Source: an uncultured Propionibacteriaceae bacterium
GTDB taxonomy: Bacteria; Actinomycetota; Actinomycetes; Propionibacteriales; Propionibacteriaceae
Direction: 5' to 3'
DNA length: 15,226 bases
Assembly: GCA_938012815.1 (NCBI GenBank)
Contig: CALLVV010000065.1
Coordinates: 1 to 15,226 of the forward strand
In this document: one piece after another, positions 6,832 through 14,171 of the stretch
Layout: every line of letters begins with the position of its first letter
How positions within the stretch are numbered: position 1 is the first letter of the stretch
Made by a program: the position numbers and the translations under genes
The notes under the pieces: model-generated
What the model was told of the DNA's origin: nothing
The model's input: only the letters and a program-made list of their open reading frames with translations
Database searches by the model: none

Positions 6832-7974
6832 ATGACTGTGAGCCTTGGCATGCCCGCAGCACCTGCGAAGGTGCTCGCGCCCCGTAGGAAATCCCGCAAG
6901 ATCAAGGTCGGGTCAATCCACGTGGGAGGTGACGCACCAATTTCCGTGCAGTCGATGACCACCACCAAGACCACCGACATCAACGGCACGCTGCAACAGA
7001 TCGCTGAGCTCACCGCCGCCGGCTGCGATATCGTCAGGGTCGCGGTTCCCAGCGCCGACGACGCAGAGGCGCTCCCGATCATCGCCATGAAATCGCAGAT
7101 CCCTGTGATAGCTGACATTCACTTCCAACCGAAGTACGTCTTCGCGGCCATCGACGCGGGCTGTGCCGCGGTGCGCGTCAATCCCGGCAACATCAAACAG
7201 TTCGACGACAAGGTGGCGGAGATCGCCAAGGCCGCCACAGAAGCTGGGGTGTCACTGCGGATCGGCGTCAATGCCGGCTCCTTGGACAAGCGTCTGCTCG
7301 CCAAGTACGGGGCGCCCACCCCGGAAGCACTCGTCGAGTCGGCGATGTGGGAGGCGTCCTTGTTCGAGCAGGTGGATTTCCACGACTTCAAGATCTCCGT
7401 GAAACACCACGATCCCGTCGTCATGGTTCGGGCCTACGAACTGCTCGCGGAGGCCTGCGAGTACCCGCTGCACCTCGGCGTGACAGAGGCGGGCCCGGCC
7501 TTCCAGGGCACCATCAAGTCGTCGGTGGCCTTCGGGGCGCTGCTCAGCGAAGGCATCGGCGACACCATCCGGGTCTCCCTGTCCGCTCCGCCCGCCGAGG
7601 AGGTCAAGGTCGGCATCAAGATACTGGAATCCCTCAACCTGCGGCCCCGGAAACTGGACATCGTCTCCTGCCCGTCGTGCGGACGCGCCCAGGTGGACGT
7701 GTACACCCTCGCGGAAGAGGTGACGAAGGGCCTAGAGGGCATGACGGCCCCGCTGCGGGTGGCCGTCATGGGATGCGTGGTGAACGGTCCCGGCGAGGCC
7801 CGCGAGGCCGACCTGGGTGTGGCCTCCGGCAACGGGAAGGGCAAGATCTTCGTGCGTGGCGAGGTCATCAAGACCGTCCCGGAGGATCAGATCGTGGAAA
7901 CCCTCCTCGCCGAGGCCCACCGGATCGCGGCCGAGATGAACGAGGTGGGCGAGCCCCAGGTGTCGGTTCCCTGA
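6832..7974 (+). CDS. ispG: 4-Hydroxy-3-methylbut-2-en-1-yl diphosphate synthase
   Basis: IspG (GcpE) is the [4Fe-4S] enzyme that converts 2-C-methyl-D-erythritol 2,4-cyclodiphosphate to HMBPP in the MEP isoprenoid pathway. The 380-residue length is normal. The TIM-barrel part carries ISVQSMTTTKTTDI at 37-50, ADIHFQPKY at 94-102, VRVNPGNI at 114-121 and LHLGVTEAG at 213-221. The cluster ligands are Cys280 and Cys283 (CPSCGR), Cys315 (VMGCVVNGPGE) and Glu322. In many actinobacteria ispG follows dxr and an RseP-type protease; here it sits beside cobK instead. The GNAT gene begins one base after its stop, so the two are probably one operon. Confidence 0.98.
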   Translation: MTVSLGMPAAPAKVLAPRRKSRKIKVGSIHVGGDAPISVQSMTTTKTTDINGTLQQIAELTAAGCDIVRVAVPSADDAEALPIIAMKSQIPVIADIHFQPKYVFAAIDAGCAAVRVNPGNIKQFDDKVAEIAKAATEAGVSLRIGVNAGSLDKRLLAKYGAPTPEALVESAMWEASLFEQVDFHDFKISVKHHDPVVMVRAYELLAEACEYPLHLGVTEAGPAFQGTIKSSVAFGALLSEGIGDTIRVSLSAPPAEEVKVGIKILESLNLRPRKLDIVSCPSCGRAQVDVYTLAEEVTKGLEGMTAPLRVAVMGCVVNGPGEAREADLGVASGNGKGKIFVRGEVIKTVPEDQIVETLLAEAHRIAAEMNEVGEPQVSVP

Positions 7975-7975
7975 C

Positions 7976-8812
7976 ATGGCAACGAGGCTGCGAACTCTTG
8001 GTCCCCAGGATCTGTGGGCCATCCAGGAGTTCCTTCTGCAGCGCCCCGTCGAGAACCTCTTCCTGACACACAAACTGCACCTGTACGGTGTCGATGAACG
8101 TGCGCTCGGGTTCTTCCACGGTTTCGAACGGGACGGGCAGCTGACCGCGATCTGCATGGACGGTGGCACGCTGTTTCCCGCAGGCATCGACCCGGAGGCC
8201 ATTCCCGCCTTCGTCAGCGCGGTCGGGGAAAGGCGCCACTGCGCGTCGATTCTCGGCCCGAGCATGATGGCGCTCGGCCTGTACCTGGGATTGACCACCC
8301 GATTCCGCGGTGACTGGATGAACGTGGTGAACGTGAGGCAGCGCCAGCCCCTGATGGCGCTCACGGGCCCGCCGCTGGTGGTTCCCGACCCGCGCGTGCG
8401 GCAACTGACCACCCGGGACTTCGACTCCTATCTGGCGGCATCCGTTGCCATGTACACCGACGAGATAGGGGCTTCCCCCTACAAACACGGACCGGGATAC
8501 GACGCCCACGTGGAAGATCGTCTCAGGGCGAGGGACGCCTGGGGCGTGGTGGACAACAACGGCCGGGTGATATTCAAGGCGGACCTGGGCCCCAGGATAG
8601 GGGACCACGCGCAGCTCCAGGGGGTGTGGCTGGACCCGTCGCTGCGGGGCAGGGGACAGGCGGCGGCGCTGCTGTCCGGAATGCTGACCCAGGCCCAGGA
8701 ACACCACCCGGTCATCAGTCTCTACGTGAACGATTTCAACACCCCCGCCATCCGGCTCTACGAGCGACTGGGCTTCCAGGAGATCGGGTCGCTGTCAACG
8801 GTTCACTACTGA
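7976..8812 (+). CDS. GNAT-family N-acetyltransferase with DUF4081-like N-terminal domain
   Basis: The 278-residue protein has two parts. The N-terminal half (about 1-130: LWAIQEFLLQRPVENLFLTH, then RRHCASILGPSMMALGLY) resembles the DUF4081-type domain seen in actinobacterial proteins such as M. tuberculosis Rv2867c, which I recall lying next to ispG there too. The C-terminal half is a GNAT fold: LQGVWLDPSLRGRGQAAAL at 214-232 holds the acetyl-CoA pyrophosphate loop (RGRGQA) and VNDFNTPAIRLYERLGF at 251-267 is the family motif B. The N-terminal domain may be a degenerate second GNAT. The acceptor is unknown; a small molecule or a protein N-terminus are both possible. It starts one base after the ispG stop, with no strong Shine-Dalgarno, so reinitiation is likely. 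Confidence 0.9.
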   Translation: MATRLRTLGPQDLWAIQEFLLQRPVENLFLTHKLHLYGVDERALGFFHGFERDGQLTAICMDGGTLFPAGIDPEAIPAFVSAVGERRHCASILGPSMMALGLYLGLTTRFRGDWMNVVNVRQRQPLMALTGPPLVVPDPRVRQLTTRDFDSYLAASVAMYTDEIGASPYKHGPGYDAHVEDRLRARDAWGVVDNNGRVIFKADLGPRIGDHAQLQGVWLDPSLRGRGQAAALLSGMLTQAQEHHPVISLYVNDFNTPAIRLYERLGFQEIGSLSTVHY

Positions 8813-8866
8813 TGCGACGTCCTGGTCGTTGCTCTGGAGCATGATCGGATCGGGGCAACCGGGCGG

Positions 8867-8872
8867 TAGAGT
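8867..8872 (+). promoter_or_regulatory. Putative -10 box for proS
   Basis: TAGAGT lies 29 bases before the proS GTG in the 89-base gap after the acetyltransferase gene. A transcript starting near 8879 would include AGGAAGGAA, the proS ribosome binding site. No convincing -35 is seen, and read-through from ispG is also possible. Confidence 0.3.
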
Positions 8873-8901
8873 TCTCCCGTCTCGGACAGGAAGGAACCTC
8901 T

Positions 8902-10659
8902 GTGATCACGCGCCTCAGCCAGCTGTTCGTTCGGACCCTGCGCGAAGACCCGGCGGATGCCGAGGTCGCCAGCCACCGGTGGCTGGTCCGGGCGGGATAC
9001 ATCCGTCGCGTCGCACCGGGGGTGTACTCGTGGCTGCCGCTGGGCCTGAAGGTGATGCAGAAGGTCGAGGGCATCCTCCGGGAGGAGATGGAGGCCGCAG
9101 GGGCTCAGGAGGTGCGGTTCCCCGCCCTGCTGCCCCGCGATCCCTACGAGGCCACCAACCGCTGGGCCGAGTACGGGGAGAACCTGTTCCGGCTGCAGGA
9201 CCGCCGTGGCAACGACATGCTGCTCGGCCCCACCCACGAGGAGATGTTCACCCTCCTGGTGGGTGATCTGTACAGCTCCTACAAGGACCTGCCCCTGACG
9301 CTCTACCAGATCCAGACGAAATACCGCGACGAGGCCCGCCCCCGCGCCGGGCTGCTCCGGGGACGCGAGTTCGTCATGAAGGACGCCTACTCCTTCGACG
9401 TCGACGACGCGGGCCTGGAGGCCAGCTACCGGGCCTGCCGAGAGGCCTACATCCGTATCTTCGACCGCCTCGGCCTGGAGTACGTGATCGTGAAGGCCAC
9501 CTCCGGGGCCATGGGGGGTTCTGCGTCCGAGGAGTTCCAGGCCGTGCTGCCCGCGGGCGAGGACAGTTTCGTGCGCTCCCCCGGAGGTTACGCCGCGAAC
9601 GTGGAGGCCGTGACGGTCACGCCCCCGCCCGCTGTCGCCTTCGATGACGTGCCCGAGGCCGTCGTCGTGGACACCCCCGGGACCCCGACCATCGCGTCCC
9701 TGGTGGAGGTGATCAACACGAACCACCCCCGTGATGACCGGGAATGGAACGCCGCCGACACCCTGAAGAACGTAGTGCTCAAGGTCACTGAGCCCGACGG
9801 GAGCATCTGGCCGTTGGCGATCGGGTTGCCGGGCGACCGCGAGGTCGATCCCAGGCGTCTCGCCGCGGCGCTGGCCCCTGCCGAGGCCGTCCCCTTCGAG
9901 GAGGCCGACTTCGCCGCCCACCCGTCGCTGGTGAAGGGTTACATCGGCCCCGGTGCGCTGGGGGAGAAGTCGCCCTCCAAGGTGAGATATCTCGTCGATC
10001 CCCGGGTGGTCACCGGCACCGAATGGGTGACGGGCGCCGATCAACAGGACCGCCACATCATGCACCTGGTTACGGGCCGCGACTTCACCCCCGACGGCGT
10101 CATCGACGTGGCCGAGGTGCGTGATGGAGATCCCGCGCCCGACGGCTCCGGTCCTCTCAGCCTGGAACGCGGCATGGAGGTGGGTCACATCTTCCAGCTC
10201 GGCCGCAAGTACGCCGAGGCCTTGGGTCTGAAGGTCCTGGACCGCAACGGCAAACTCGTCACCGTCACCATGGGTTCCTACGGGATCGGGGTATCCCGCA
10301 TCGTCGCCGCCGTCGCAGAGACCACCTGCGACGACAAGGGTCTCGCGTGGCCGGTGGAACTGGCCCCCTACCAGGTGCAGGTGATGGTCACCGGCAAGGG
10401 CCAGGAAATGTTCCAGGCCGCTGAGGATCTGGCAGGGAAGCTCTCCGATCTCGGGCTCGACGTCCTTTACGATGACCGCAAGGCAAGTCCAGGAGTGAAG
10501 TTCACCGATGCGGAACTGCTCGGAATGCCCGTCGCCGTCGTGATCGGGCGGGGTCTGGCCAATGGGCTGGTCGAGGTTCGTAACCGCCGCACCGGGGAGA
10601 AACGCGAGGTGCAGGTGGTCGACGCCGTCGCCGCGGTCAGAGAGCTCACCGAAGGTTGA
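8902..10659 (+). CDS. proS: Prolyl-tRNA synthetase (bacterial type, with editing insertion)
   Basis: This 585-residue class II synthetase attaches proline to tRNA-Pro. Motif 1 lies around AGYIRRVAPGVYSWLPLGLK at 31-50 and PTHEE at 110-114. Motif 2 spans TKYRDEARPRAGLLRGREF at 139-157 with FVMKDAYSF following. Motif 3 is MGSYGIGVSRIVAA at 457-470. Residues about 225-390 form the YbaK-like insertion that hydrolyses Ala-tRNA-Pro (for example VVLKVTEPDG and KGYIGPGALG). The C-terminal anticodon-binding domain runs from about 485 to 585. Length and order match the long bacterial ProS. GTG 8902 is chosen because AGGAAGGAA lies about six bases upstream and MITRLSQLFVRTLRE is the usual N-terminus. 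It is convergent with the next gene, only 18 bp from stop to stop. Confidence 0.98.
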   Translation: MITRLSQLFVRTLREDPADAEVASHRWLVRAGYIRRVAPGVYSWLPLGLKVMQKVEGILREEMEAAGAQEVRFPALLPRDPYEATNRWAEYGENLFRLQDRRGNDMLLGPTHEEMFTLLVGDLYSSYKDLPLTLYQIQTKYRDEARPRAGLLRGREFVMKDAYSFDVDDAGLEASYRACREAYIRIFDRLGLEYVIVKATSGAMGGSASEEFQAVLPAGEDSFVRSPGGYAANVEAVTVTPPPAVAFDDVPEAVVVDTPGTPTIASLVEVINTNHPRDDREWNAADTLKNVVLKVTEPDGSIWPLAIGLPGDREVDPRRLAAALAPAEAVPFEEADFAAHPSLVKGYIGPGALGEKSPSKVRYLVDPRVVTGTEWVTGADQQDRHIMHLVTGRDFTPDGVIDVAEVRDGDPAPDGSGPLSLERGMEVGHIFQLGRKYAEALGLKVLDRNGKLVTVTMGSYGIGVSRIVAAVAETTCDDKGLAWPVELAPYQVQVMVTGKGQEMFQAAEDLAGKLSDLGLDVLYDDRKASPGVKFTDAELLGMPVAVVIGRGLANGLVEVRNRRTGEKREVQVVDAVAAVRELTEG

Positions 10660-10677
10660 ACGCGCCCGGATCAGGGG

Positions 10678-11574
10678 TCAGGAGTTCACCCAGCCCGGCC
10701 AGGCAGGAATCCTTCCGCCCAGCGCTTGGACGCGAGGAACCTGGGCCAGGGTCCCGTCCAGCCAGTCCTTCTCGCCGGCCGCGGCCACTACTCCCGCGAG
10801 GCCGTTCAGCAAATTCATCTCCAGGCCTAGCTGGGCGGTCTGAAGGGAAGCGGTGTCAGTGATGGCAGGCATTTCGTAGTGGCCGTCTTGGCGGGGCCGG
10901 TCGGTTCCCAGTGCCGCGATCAACCGGTCGCGAAGCCCCTTCAGCTCGCTGTGCCGCGCCAACAGGACAGCGTGCTGGGGATCCTTCGCCGGTGTGACAC
11001 CCAGCCCCCTCTCGAGTGCCTGCAGCAGCGCCCAGGCATGAGTGAGCGCGGTACCGAGTGCGGTCTTGTCCGTGACGTCCTGGTACTGGTACGGCTCGCC
11101 CGTGGCCTCACCGGGAAGTGCATCCGGATTCGCCAGGCCCTTGGCGGCCAGGAGGACCGAGAGATGGAGCAGCCTCATGGGCTGGTCCCGTGCCTCCCCG
11201 AGCGCCTTCGTAGCGGCATCCATCACCAGCTGCGTGGCTGCCGTCAGATCGGCGCCCGGATCGCTGCTCTGCGAGGCGGAAGGGGAGGGAGAGGTCTCCG
11301 GGAACACGGGCTCACCACCGACGAGGGGATCGGTTGCCAGCAGACGTCCCTGCCAAGCGGAGGTCTGCGCCAAGGCGTTGGCGCGCCACGGATCGGATTG
11401 CCGGGAGACCGCCCCGGACAGTTCCGTCACCGCCGCTGAGAGCGCCGACACGCCCGGATCCTGGGAGGGCTTGGGTGGGGCGATGGGGAGTTTGTCCACC
11501 ACCGGTTCAGGTGCACAGGAAGTGAATACCAGGGCTCCCAGTCCTGCAAACAGATGACGGCGGGTCAGGGGCAT
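10678..11574 (-). CDS. Tat-type lipoprotein, DUF4439 (ferritin-like) family
   Basis: The 298-residue protein starts MPLTRRHLFAGLGALVFTSC: a twin-arginine signal (TRRHLF) followed by a lipobox with Cys20, so it should be exported folded and lipid-anchored. A Pro/Ser-rich tether follows (about 21-45 and 92-107). The C-terminal part (about 165-298) is helical, with ALTHAWALLQALERGLGV at 176-193, TASLQTAQLGLEMNLLNGLA at 241-260 and a final ALGGRIPAWPGW. This resembles DUF4439 proteins, which have a ferritin-like fold, and the position between proS and rimP matches M. tuberculosis Rv2844. The frame is open beyond ATG 11574 but overlaps rimP there. A TAGACT box seven bases before the ATG and no Shine-Dalgarno suggest a leaderless mRNA. 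Function unknown; no metal-binding set of residues is obvious. Confidence 0.8.
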   Translation of the reverse strand: MPLTRRHLFAGLGALVFTSCAPEPVVDKLPIAPPKPSQDPGVSALSAAVTELSGAVSRQSDPWRANALAQTSAWQGRLLATDPLVGGEPVFPETSPSPSASQSSDPGADLTAATQLVMDAATKALGEARDQPMRLLHLSVLLAAKGLANPDALPGEATGEPYQYQDVTDKTALGTALTHAWALLQALERGLGVTPAKDPQHAVLLARHSELKGLRDRLIAALGTDRPRQDGHYEMPAITDTASLQTAQLGLEMNLLNGLAGVVAAAGEKDWLDGTLAQVPRVQALGGRIPAWPGWVNS

Positions 11575-11581
11575 GAGCCGA

Positions 11582-11587
11582 AGTCTA
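11582..11587 (-). promoter_or_regulatory. Putative -10 box for leaderless DUF4439-like gene
   Basis: On the minus strand TAGACT ends seven bases before the ATG at 11574, the spacing expected if transcription begins at the start codon. It lies 14 bp from the oppositely directed TAGGAT box of rimP. Confidence 0.45.
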
Positions 11588-11601
11588 GCCCCCGTGCCAC
11601 G

Positions 11602-11607
11602 TAGGAT
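11602..11607 (+). promoter_or_regulatory. Putative -10 box for rimP-nusA
   Basis: TAGGAT fits TANNNT. Transcription would start near 11614 and give a leader of about 33 bases made almost wholly of a tandem 12-base repeat, followed by CGGAG and the rimP ATG. No clear -35 is seen. Confidence 0.4.
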
Positions 11608-11611
11608 TGCT

Positions 11612-11635
11612 CCCACAACCGAACCCACAACCGAA
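11612..11635 (+). repeat. Perfect tandem 12-bp repeat in the rimP leader
   Basis: CCCACAACCGAA occurs twice head to tail (11612-11623 and 11624-11635) between the presumed rimP promoter and its ribosome binding site. Confidence 0.9.
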
Positions 11636-11646
11636 TCGGAGCCTTC

Positions 11647-12153
11647 ATGCAAGAACAACAGCTCGCGGTGCTCGTCGAGCCCATCCTGGCGGAAGCCGGG
11701 CTGGAGTTGGACAGCATCGAAGTGACCCCAATCGGAAAGCGGCGCCTGCTGCGCATCACCGTCGATGGCGATGGACCGCACGGGCGTGGCCCGGTGTTGG
11801 ACGACATCTCCGCCGCATCGGCGCGAATCTCGGCTGCCCTCGACGCGTCGGACGTCGTCGGTAATGTCCCCTACACCCTGGAGGTGACCAGCCGGGGTGT
11901 AGGGAAGCCCCTGACCGAGGCAAAACACTATCGTCGCAACCGTGGTCGTCTCGTTCGCCTGAGCCTGGCGGAGGGGGAGTGCACGGGACGTGTTCTGCGT
12001 GTCACCGACACCGGGGTGGAGCTGAATGTCGACGGCACGAAACGTGAGGTTCCGTTCGAGCGGGTGCGCAAGGCGCAAGTGCAGGTGGAGCTCAATCCCC
12101 CGAAGGAATTCGCCCTGCCGGGCGAGGAGGCCGGAAACGAGGAGGAGGCCTGA
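11647..12153 (+). CDS. rimP: Ribosome maturation factor RimP
   Basis: The 168-residue cytoplasmic protein binds the 30S subunit and helps its assembly. The N-terminal domain (about 1-90) shows LVEPILAEAGLELDSIEVTP at 9-28 and the family signature YTLEVTSRGVGKPLTE at 76-91. The C-terminal SH3-like domain (about 92-150) has RGRLVRLSL and VPFERVRKAQVQVEL. The acidic tail (GEEAGNEEEA) is also common. ATG 11647 follows CGGAG at about seven bases. It is probably co-transcribed with nusA, which starts one base after its stop, the conserved bacterial order. Confidence 0.95.
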   Translation: MQEQQLAVLVEPILAEAGLELDSIEVTPIGKRRLLRITVDGDGPHGRGPVLDDISAASARISAALDASDVVGNVPYTLEVTSRGVGKPLTEAKHYRRNRGRLVRLSLAEGECTGRVLRVTDTGVELNVDGTKREVPFERVRKAQVQVELNPPKEFALPGEEAGNEEEA

Positions 12154-12154
12154 C

Positions 12155-13132
12155 ATGGACATCGATCTGGCAGCCCTGCGCGCCATTGAGCGCGACAAGG
12201 AAATCCCGATGGACTACCTCATCAAGACCCTTGAGGATGCTCTGCTGAACGCCTACCAGAAAACCGACAACCCGCTTCGCGGGGTGAAGGTCGAGATAGA
12301 CCGCAAGACCGGGCGGGTGGCGGTTCTGGCGCCCGAGTTCGACGATGACGACAACGTCATCGGTTTCTACGACGACACCCCGGCCGATTTCGGACGGGTC
12401 GCCGCGGCGACGGCCCGCCAGGTGATCTTCCAGCGGATCCGGGAGGCCGAGGACGACCAGAAGTACGGGCACTTCTCCGGCACGGAGGGTGACATCCTGA
12501 CCGGCGTCATCCAGGCCGATCGCGATTCCCGCGCCGTCCGGGTCGATCTCGGTTCCCTCGAGGCCATCATGCCGCAGGCGGAGCAGGTGGCGGGGGAGGA
12601 GTACCCGCACGGCAAACGGCTCAAGGTCTACGTGGTCTCGGTCAGGCGAGAGCTGCGTGGTCCGCAGGTGGTCGTCTCACGCACCCACCCGAACCTGGTC
12701 CGCAAGCTGTTCGCCCTGGAGGTGCCGGAGATCGCCCAGGGCGTCGTGGAGATCAAGGAGGTGGCCCGCGAGGCCGGTCACCGGTCCAAGATCGCGGTGT
12801 CGAGCAAGAATCCCGACGTCTCTGCCAAGGGAGCCTGCATAGGACCCATGGGGCAGCGGGTCAGGGCCGTCACGAACGAGCTCAGCGACGAGAAGATCGA
12901 CATCGTTGACTGGTCCGAGGATCCACGGCGTTTCGTCGCCGCGGCTCTGTCTCCCGCGAAGGTGTTGTCCGTCACCGTGACCAACGAGGCCGCGCACGCC
13001 TGCCGCGCCGTCGTGCCCGATTACCAGCTCTCGCTGGCAATCGGGCGTGAGGGGCAGAACGCGCGACTGGCGGCGAGGCTCACGGGGTGGAGGATCGACA
13101 TCCAGCCCGACATCGAATCCGGCGACTCCTGA
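12155..13132 (+). CDS. nusA: Transcription elongation/termination factor NusA
   Basis: The 325-residue NusA binds RNA polymerase and nascent RNA and modulates pausing, termination and antitermination. The N-terminal polymerase-binding domain (about 1-108) begins MDIDLAALRAIERDKEIPMD. An S1 domain follows at about 110-175 (GDILTGVIQADRDSRAVRVD and RGPQVVVSRTHPNLVRKLF). Two KH domains come next, with KH1 GACIGPMGQR at 226-235 and KH2 AIGREGQNAR at 295-304. It ends after KH2 without the acidic repeats of E. coli, as is normal in actinobacteria. Start ATG 12155 has GGAGGAGG at 12141-12148, six bases away, and lies one base after rimP. The gene ends at a hairpin shared with the convergent secreted-protein gene, so ylxR-infB is probably a separate transcription unit here. 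Confidence 0.97.
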   Translation: MDIDLAALRAIERDKEIPMDYLIKTLEDALLNAYQKTDNPLRGVKVEIDRKTGRVAVLAPEFDDDDNVIGFYDDTPADFGRVAAATARQVIFQRIREAEDDQKYGHFSGTEGDILTGVIQADRDSRAVRVDLGSLEAIMPQAEQVAGEEYPHGKRLKVYVVSVRRELRGPQVVVSRTHPNLVRKLFALEVPEIAQGVVEIKEVAREAGHRSKIAVSSKNPDVSAKGACIGPMGQRVRAVTNELSDEKIDIVDWSEDPRRFVAAALSPAKVLSVTVTNEAAHACRAVVPDYQLSLAIGREGQNARLAARLTGWRIDIQPDIESGDS

Positions 13133-13159
13133 CCCTGGGGATCACCGGGGTCCGTCGCC
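13121..13159. terminator. Bidirectional hairpin terminator between nusA and the secreted-protein gene
   Basis: Two nested stems can be drawn: GGCGAC (13121-13126) with GTCGCC (13154-13159), and GACCCT (13131-13136) with GGGGTC (13147-13152), around a 10-base loop. The structure covers both stop codons of the convergent genes, which are nine bases apart. No T-run is present on either strand. Confidence 0.6.
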
Positions 13160-13774
13160 CGTGCCGCGGACCTCGGTGATCCCTGCTGCGGCGGCCTTCG
13201 CGACCGCTTCGGCCTCCGCCTGGGTGAGTTTTCCCTCGGAGACGGCCTGGTCCAGGATCCTCTTGTTCGCCTCGGTCCTGACCTCCTGGATGGCGGTGGT
13301 CACCGTCGACTCGTCGAGCCCCAGCGCTTGGGCGAGGGCCTTCGCGATCTCCGAGTCCCTGTCACCCGATCCCGACTCGCCGGGCGGGGCGGCCGGGGGC
13401 TGGCCCTGGCCGCCCTCGGCCGCCTGGCCGGTGCCGTTACCGGACGGCTTACCCTGACCGGGAGCACCCCCGGGGCTCTGGGACTGCTGGATGCTCTGGA
13501 GCGCCTCGTTCAGCTTGGACTCCTCGACGCCGAGCTTCTGGGCCAGCGTCGCGGTGTCGATACCCCGCAGCCCCATCATGCCGCCGCCCGGGCCGCTGCG
13601 CTGCCCATCCATGGGGCCGCCCTGCTGGTTGCCCGCCTGCTCCGTGGCCACGGAGACACTGGAGCTCTCGGTCGGTTTCGGAGGGTTCGAATCCGCATTG
13701 GCCAGTTGTGTCAGGCCCAGGCCGATTCCCGCGGTGGCGAGGACGGCGGCGCCCCCTGTGACAAGCTTCTTCAT
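13142..13774 (-). CDS. Small secreted protein of unknown function
   Basis: The 210-residue product has a Sec signal peptide: MKKL, a hydrophobic core VTGGAAVLATAGIGLGL, and ANA before a probable cut near residue 27. The mature part is low-complexity (Gly, Pro, Gln, Ser) with two related helical segments: TATLAQKLGVEESKLNEALQ at 74-93 and IAKALAQALGLDESTVTTAI at 143-162. A third helix pair follows (ILDQAVSEGKLTQAEAEAVA at 173-192). No catalytic motif, LPXTG or lipobox is visible. ATG 13774 is chosen because AAGGGA lies eight bases upstream and the signal peptide starts there; the frame stays open for another 146 codons but overlaps ylxR and looks non-coding. It sits between nusA and ylxR in the opposite direction, an unusual place. 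I do not recognise the family. Confidence 0.8.
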   Translation of the reverse strand: MKKLVTGGAAVLATAGIGLGLTQLANADSNPPKPTESSSVSVATEQAGNQQGGPMDGQRSGPGGGMMGLRGIDTATLAQKLGVEESKLNEALQSIQQSQSPGGAPGQGKPSGNGTGQAAEGGQGQPPAAPPGESGSGDRDSEIAKALAQALGLDESTVTTAIQEVRTEANKRILDQAVSEGKLTQAEAEAVAKAAAAGITEVRGTGDGPR

Positions 13775-13792
13775 CGTCGGTTTCCCTTTCCG

Positions 13793-13810
13793 GGCCGGCT
13801 CCTCCGGCCA
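13793..13810. promoter_or_regulatory. Inverted repeat upstream of the secreted-protein gene
   Basis: GGCCGG (13793-13798) and CCGGCC (13805-13810) form a perfect 6-base inverted repeat with a 6-base spacer, 19 bases before the ATG at 13774. It could be a leader hairpin close to the ribosome binding site or an operator; nothing in the sequence decides which. Confidence 0.35.
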
Positions 13811-13896
13811 CACCGGACAAGGGTTGGGGGACCGGCTGTCAGGAGGCTGTGACGAACCTGCGGGTACCGTGGGAGATGTTGTGACAGGCTTGGGGT

Positions 13897-14151
13897 GTGG
13901 AACCGGAACGTACCTGCATCGGATGCCGGAACCGCGATCTCCAGTCCCGTATGGTGCGTCTGGTGCGCATTGGCGACGAGATCGTGGACGCGACCCGGCC
14001 CCGTCTTCCCGGGCGTGGCGCGTATGTGCACGTGGGGTGTCTACGGCTCGCGGAGAAACGTCGGGCCCTGCGTCGCGCGTTCGGGCCGGGCGCCCTGCTG
14101 GCAGGGTCCTTGCGCATCCGGTTGTTGCAGGAACCTCCGGTTGGCATCTGA
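13897..14151 (+). CDS. ylxR: YlxR-family RNA-binding protein
   Basis: This 84-residue protein has the two family signatures: RTCIGCRNRDLQSRMVRLVR near the N-terminus and LPGRGAYVHVGCLRLAEKRR in the middle, then an R/A-rich helix. YlxR (DUF448) proteins are small RNA-binding proteins encoded between nusA and infB in many Gram-positives; in Bacillus subtilis the protein was reported to modulate RNase P and was renamed RnpM. The GTG at 13897 begins MEPERTCIGC, the usual N-terminus. No good Shine-Dalgarno precedes it; TACCGT at 13865-13870 could be a -10 giving a leader of about 20 bases. Its link to nusA is cut here by the inserted reverse gene. Confidence 0.92.
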   Translation: MEPERTCIGCRNRDLQSRMVRLVRIGDEIVDATRPRLPGRGAYVHVGCLRLAEKRRALRRAFGPGALLAGSLRIRLLQEPPVGI

Positions 14152-14165
14152 AGCGGCGGGGGCGG

Positions 14166-14171
14166 TAGAAT
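14166..14171 (+). promoter_or_regulatory. Putative infB promoter (-10 box)
   Basis: TAGAAT is a good -10 match. TTGGCA at 14141-14146 could be the -35, though the 19-base spacer is long. Transcription would begin near 14178, exactly at the foot of the first leader hairpin. Confidence 0.5.

Noticed and set aside
8806..10188. 460-codon antisense frame over proS
   Set aside because: No recognisable domain and fully explained by the GC-rich third positions of proS.
11575..12198. Upstream extension of the DUF4439-like lipoprotein gene
   Set aside because: It is antisense to rimP and the start of nusA, and would bury the Tat signal and lipobox in the middle of a protein.
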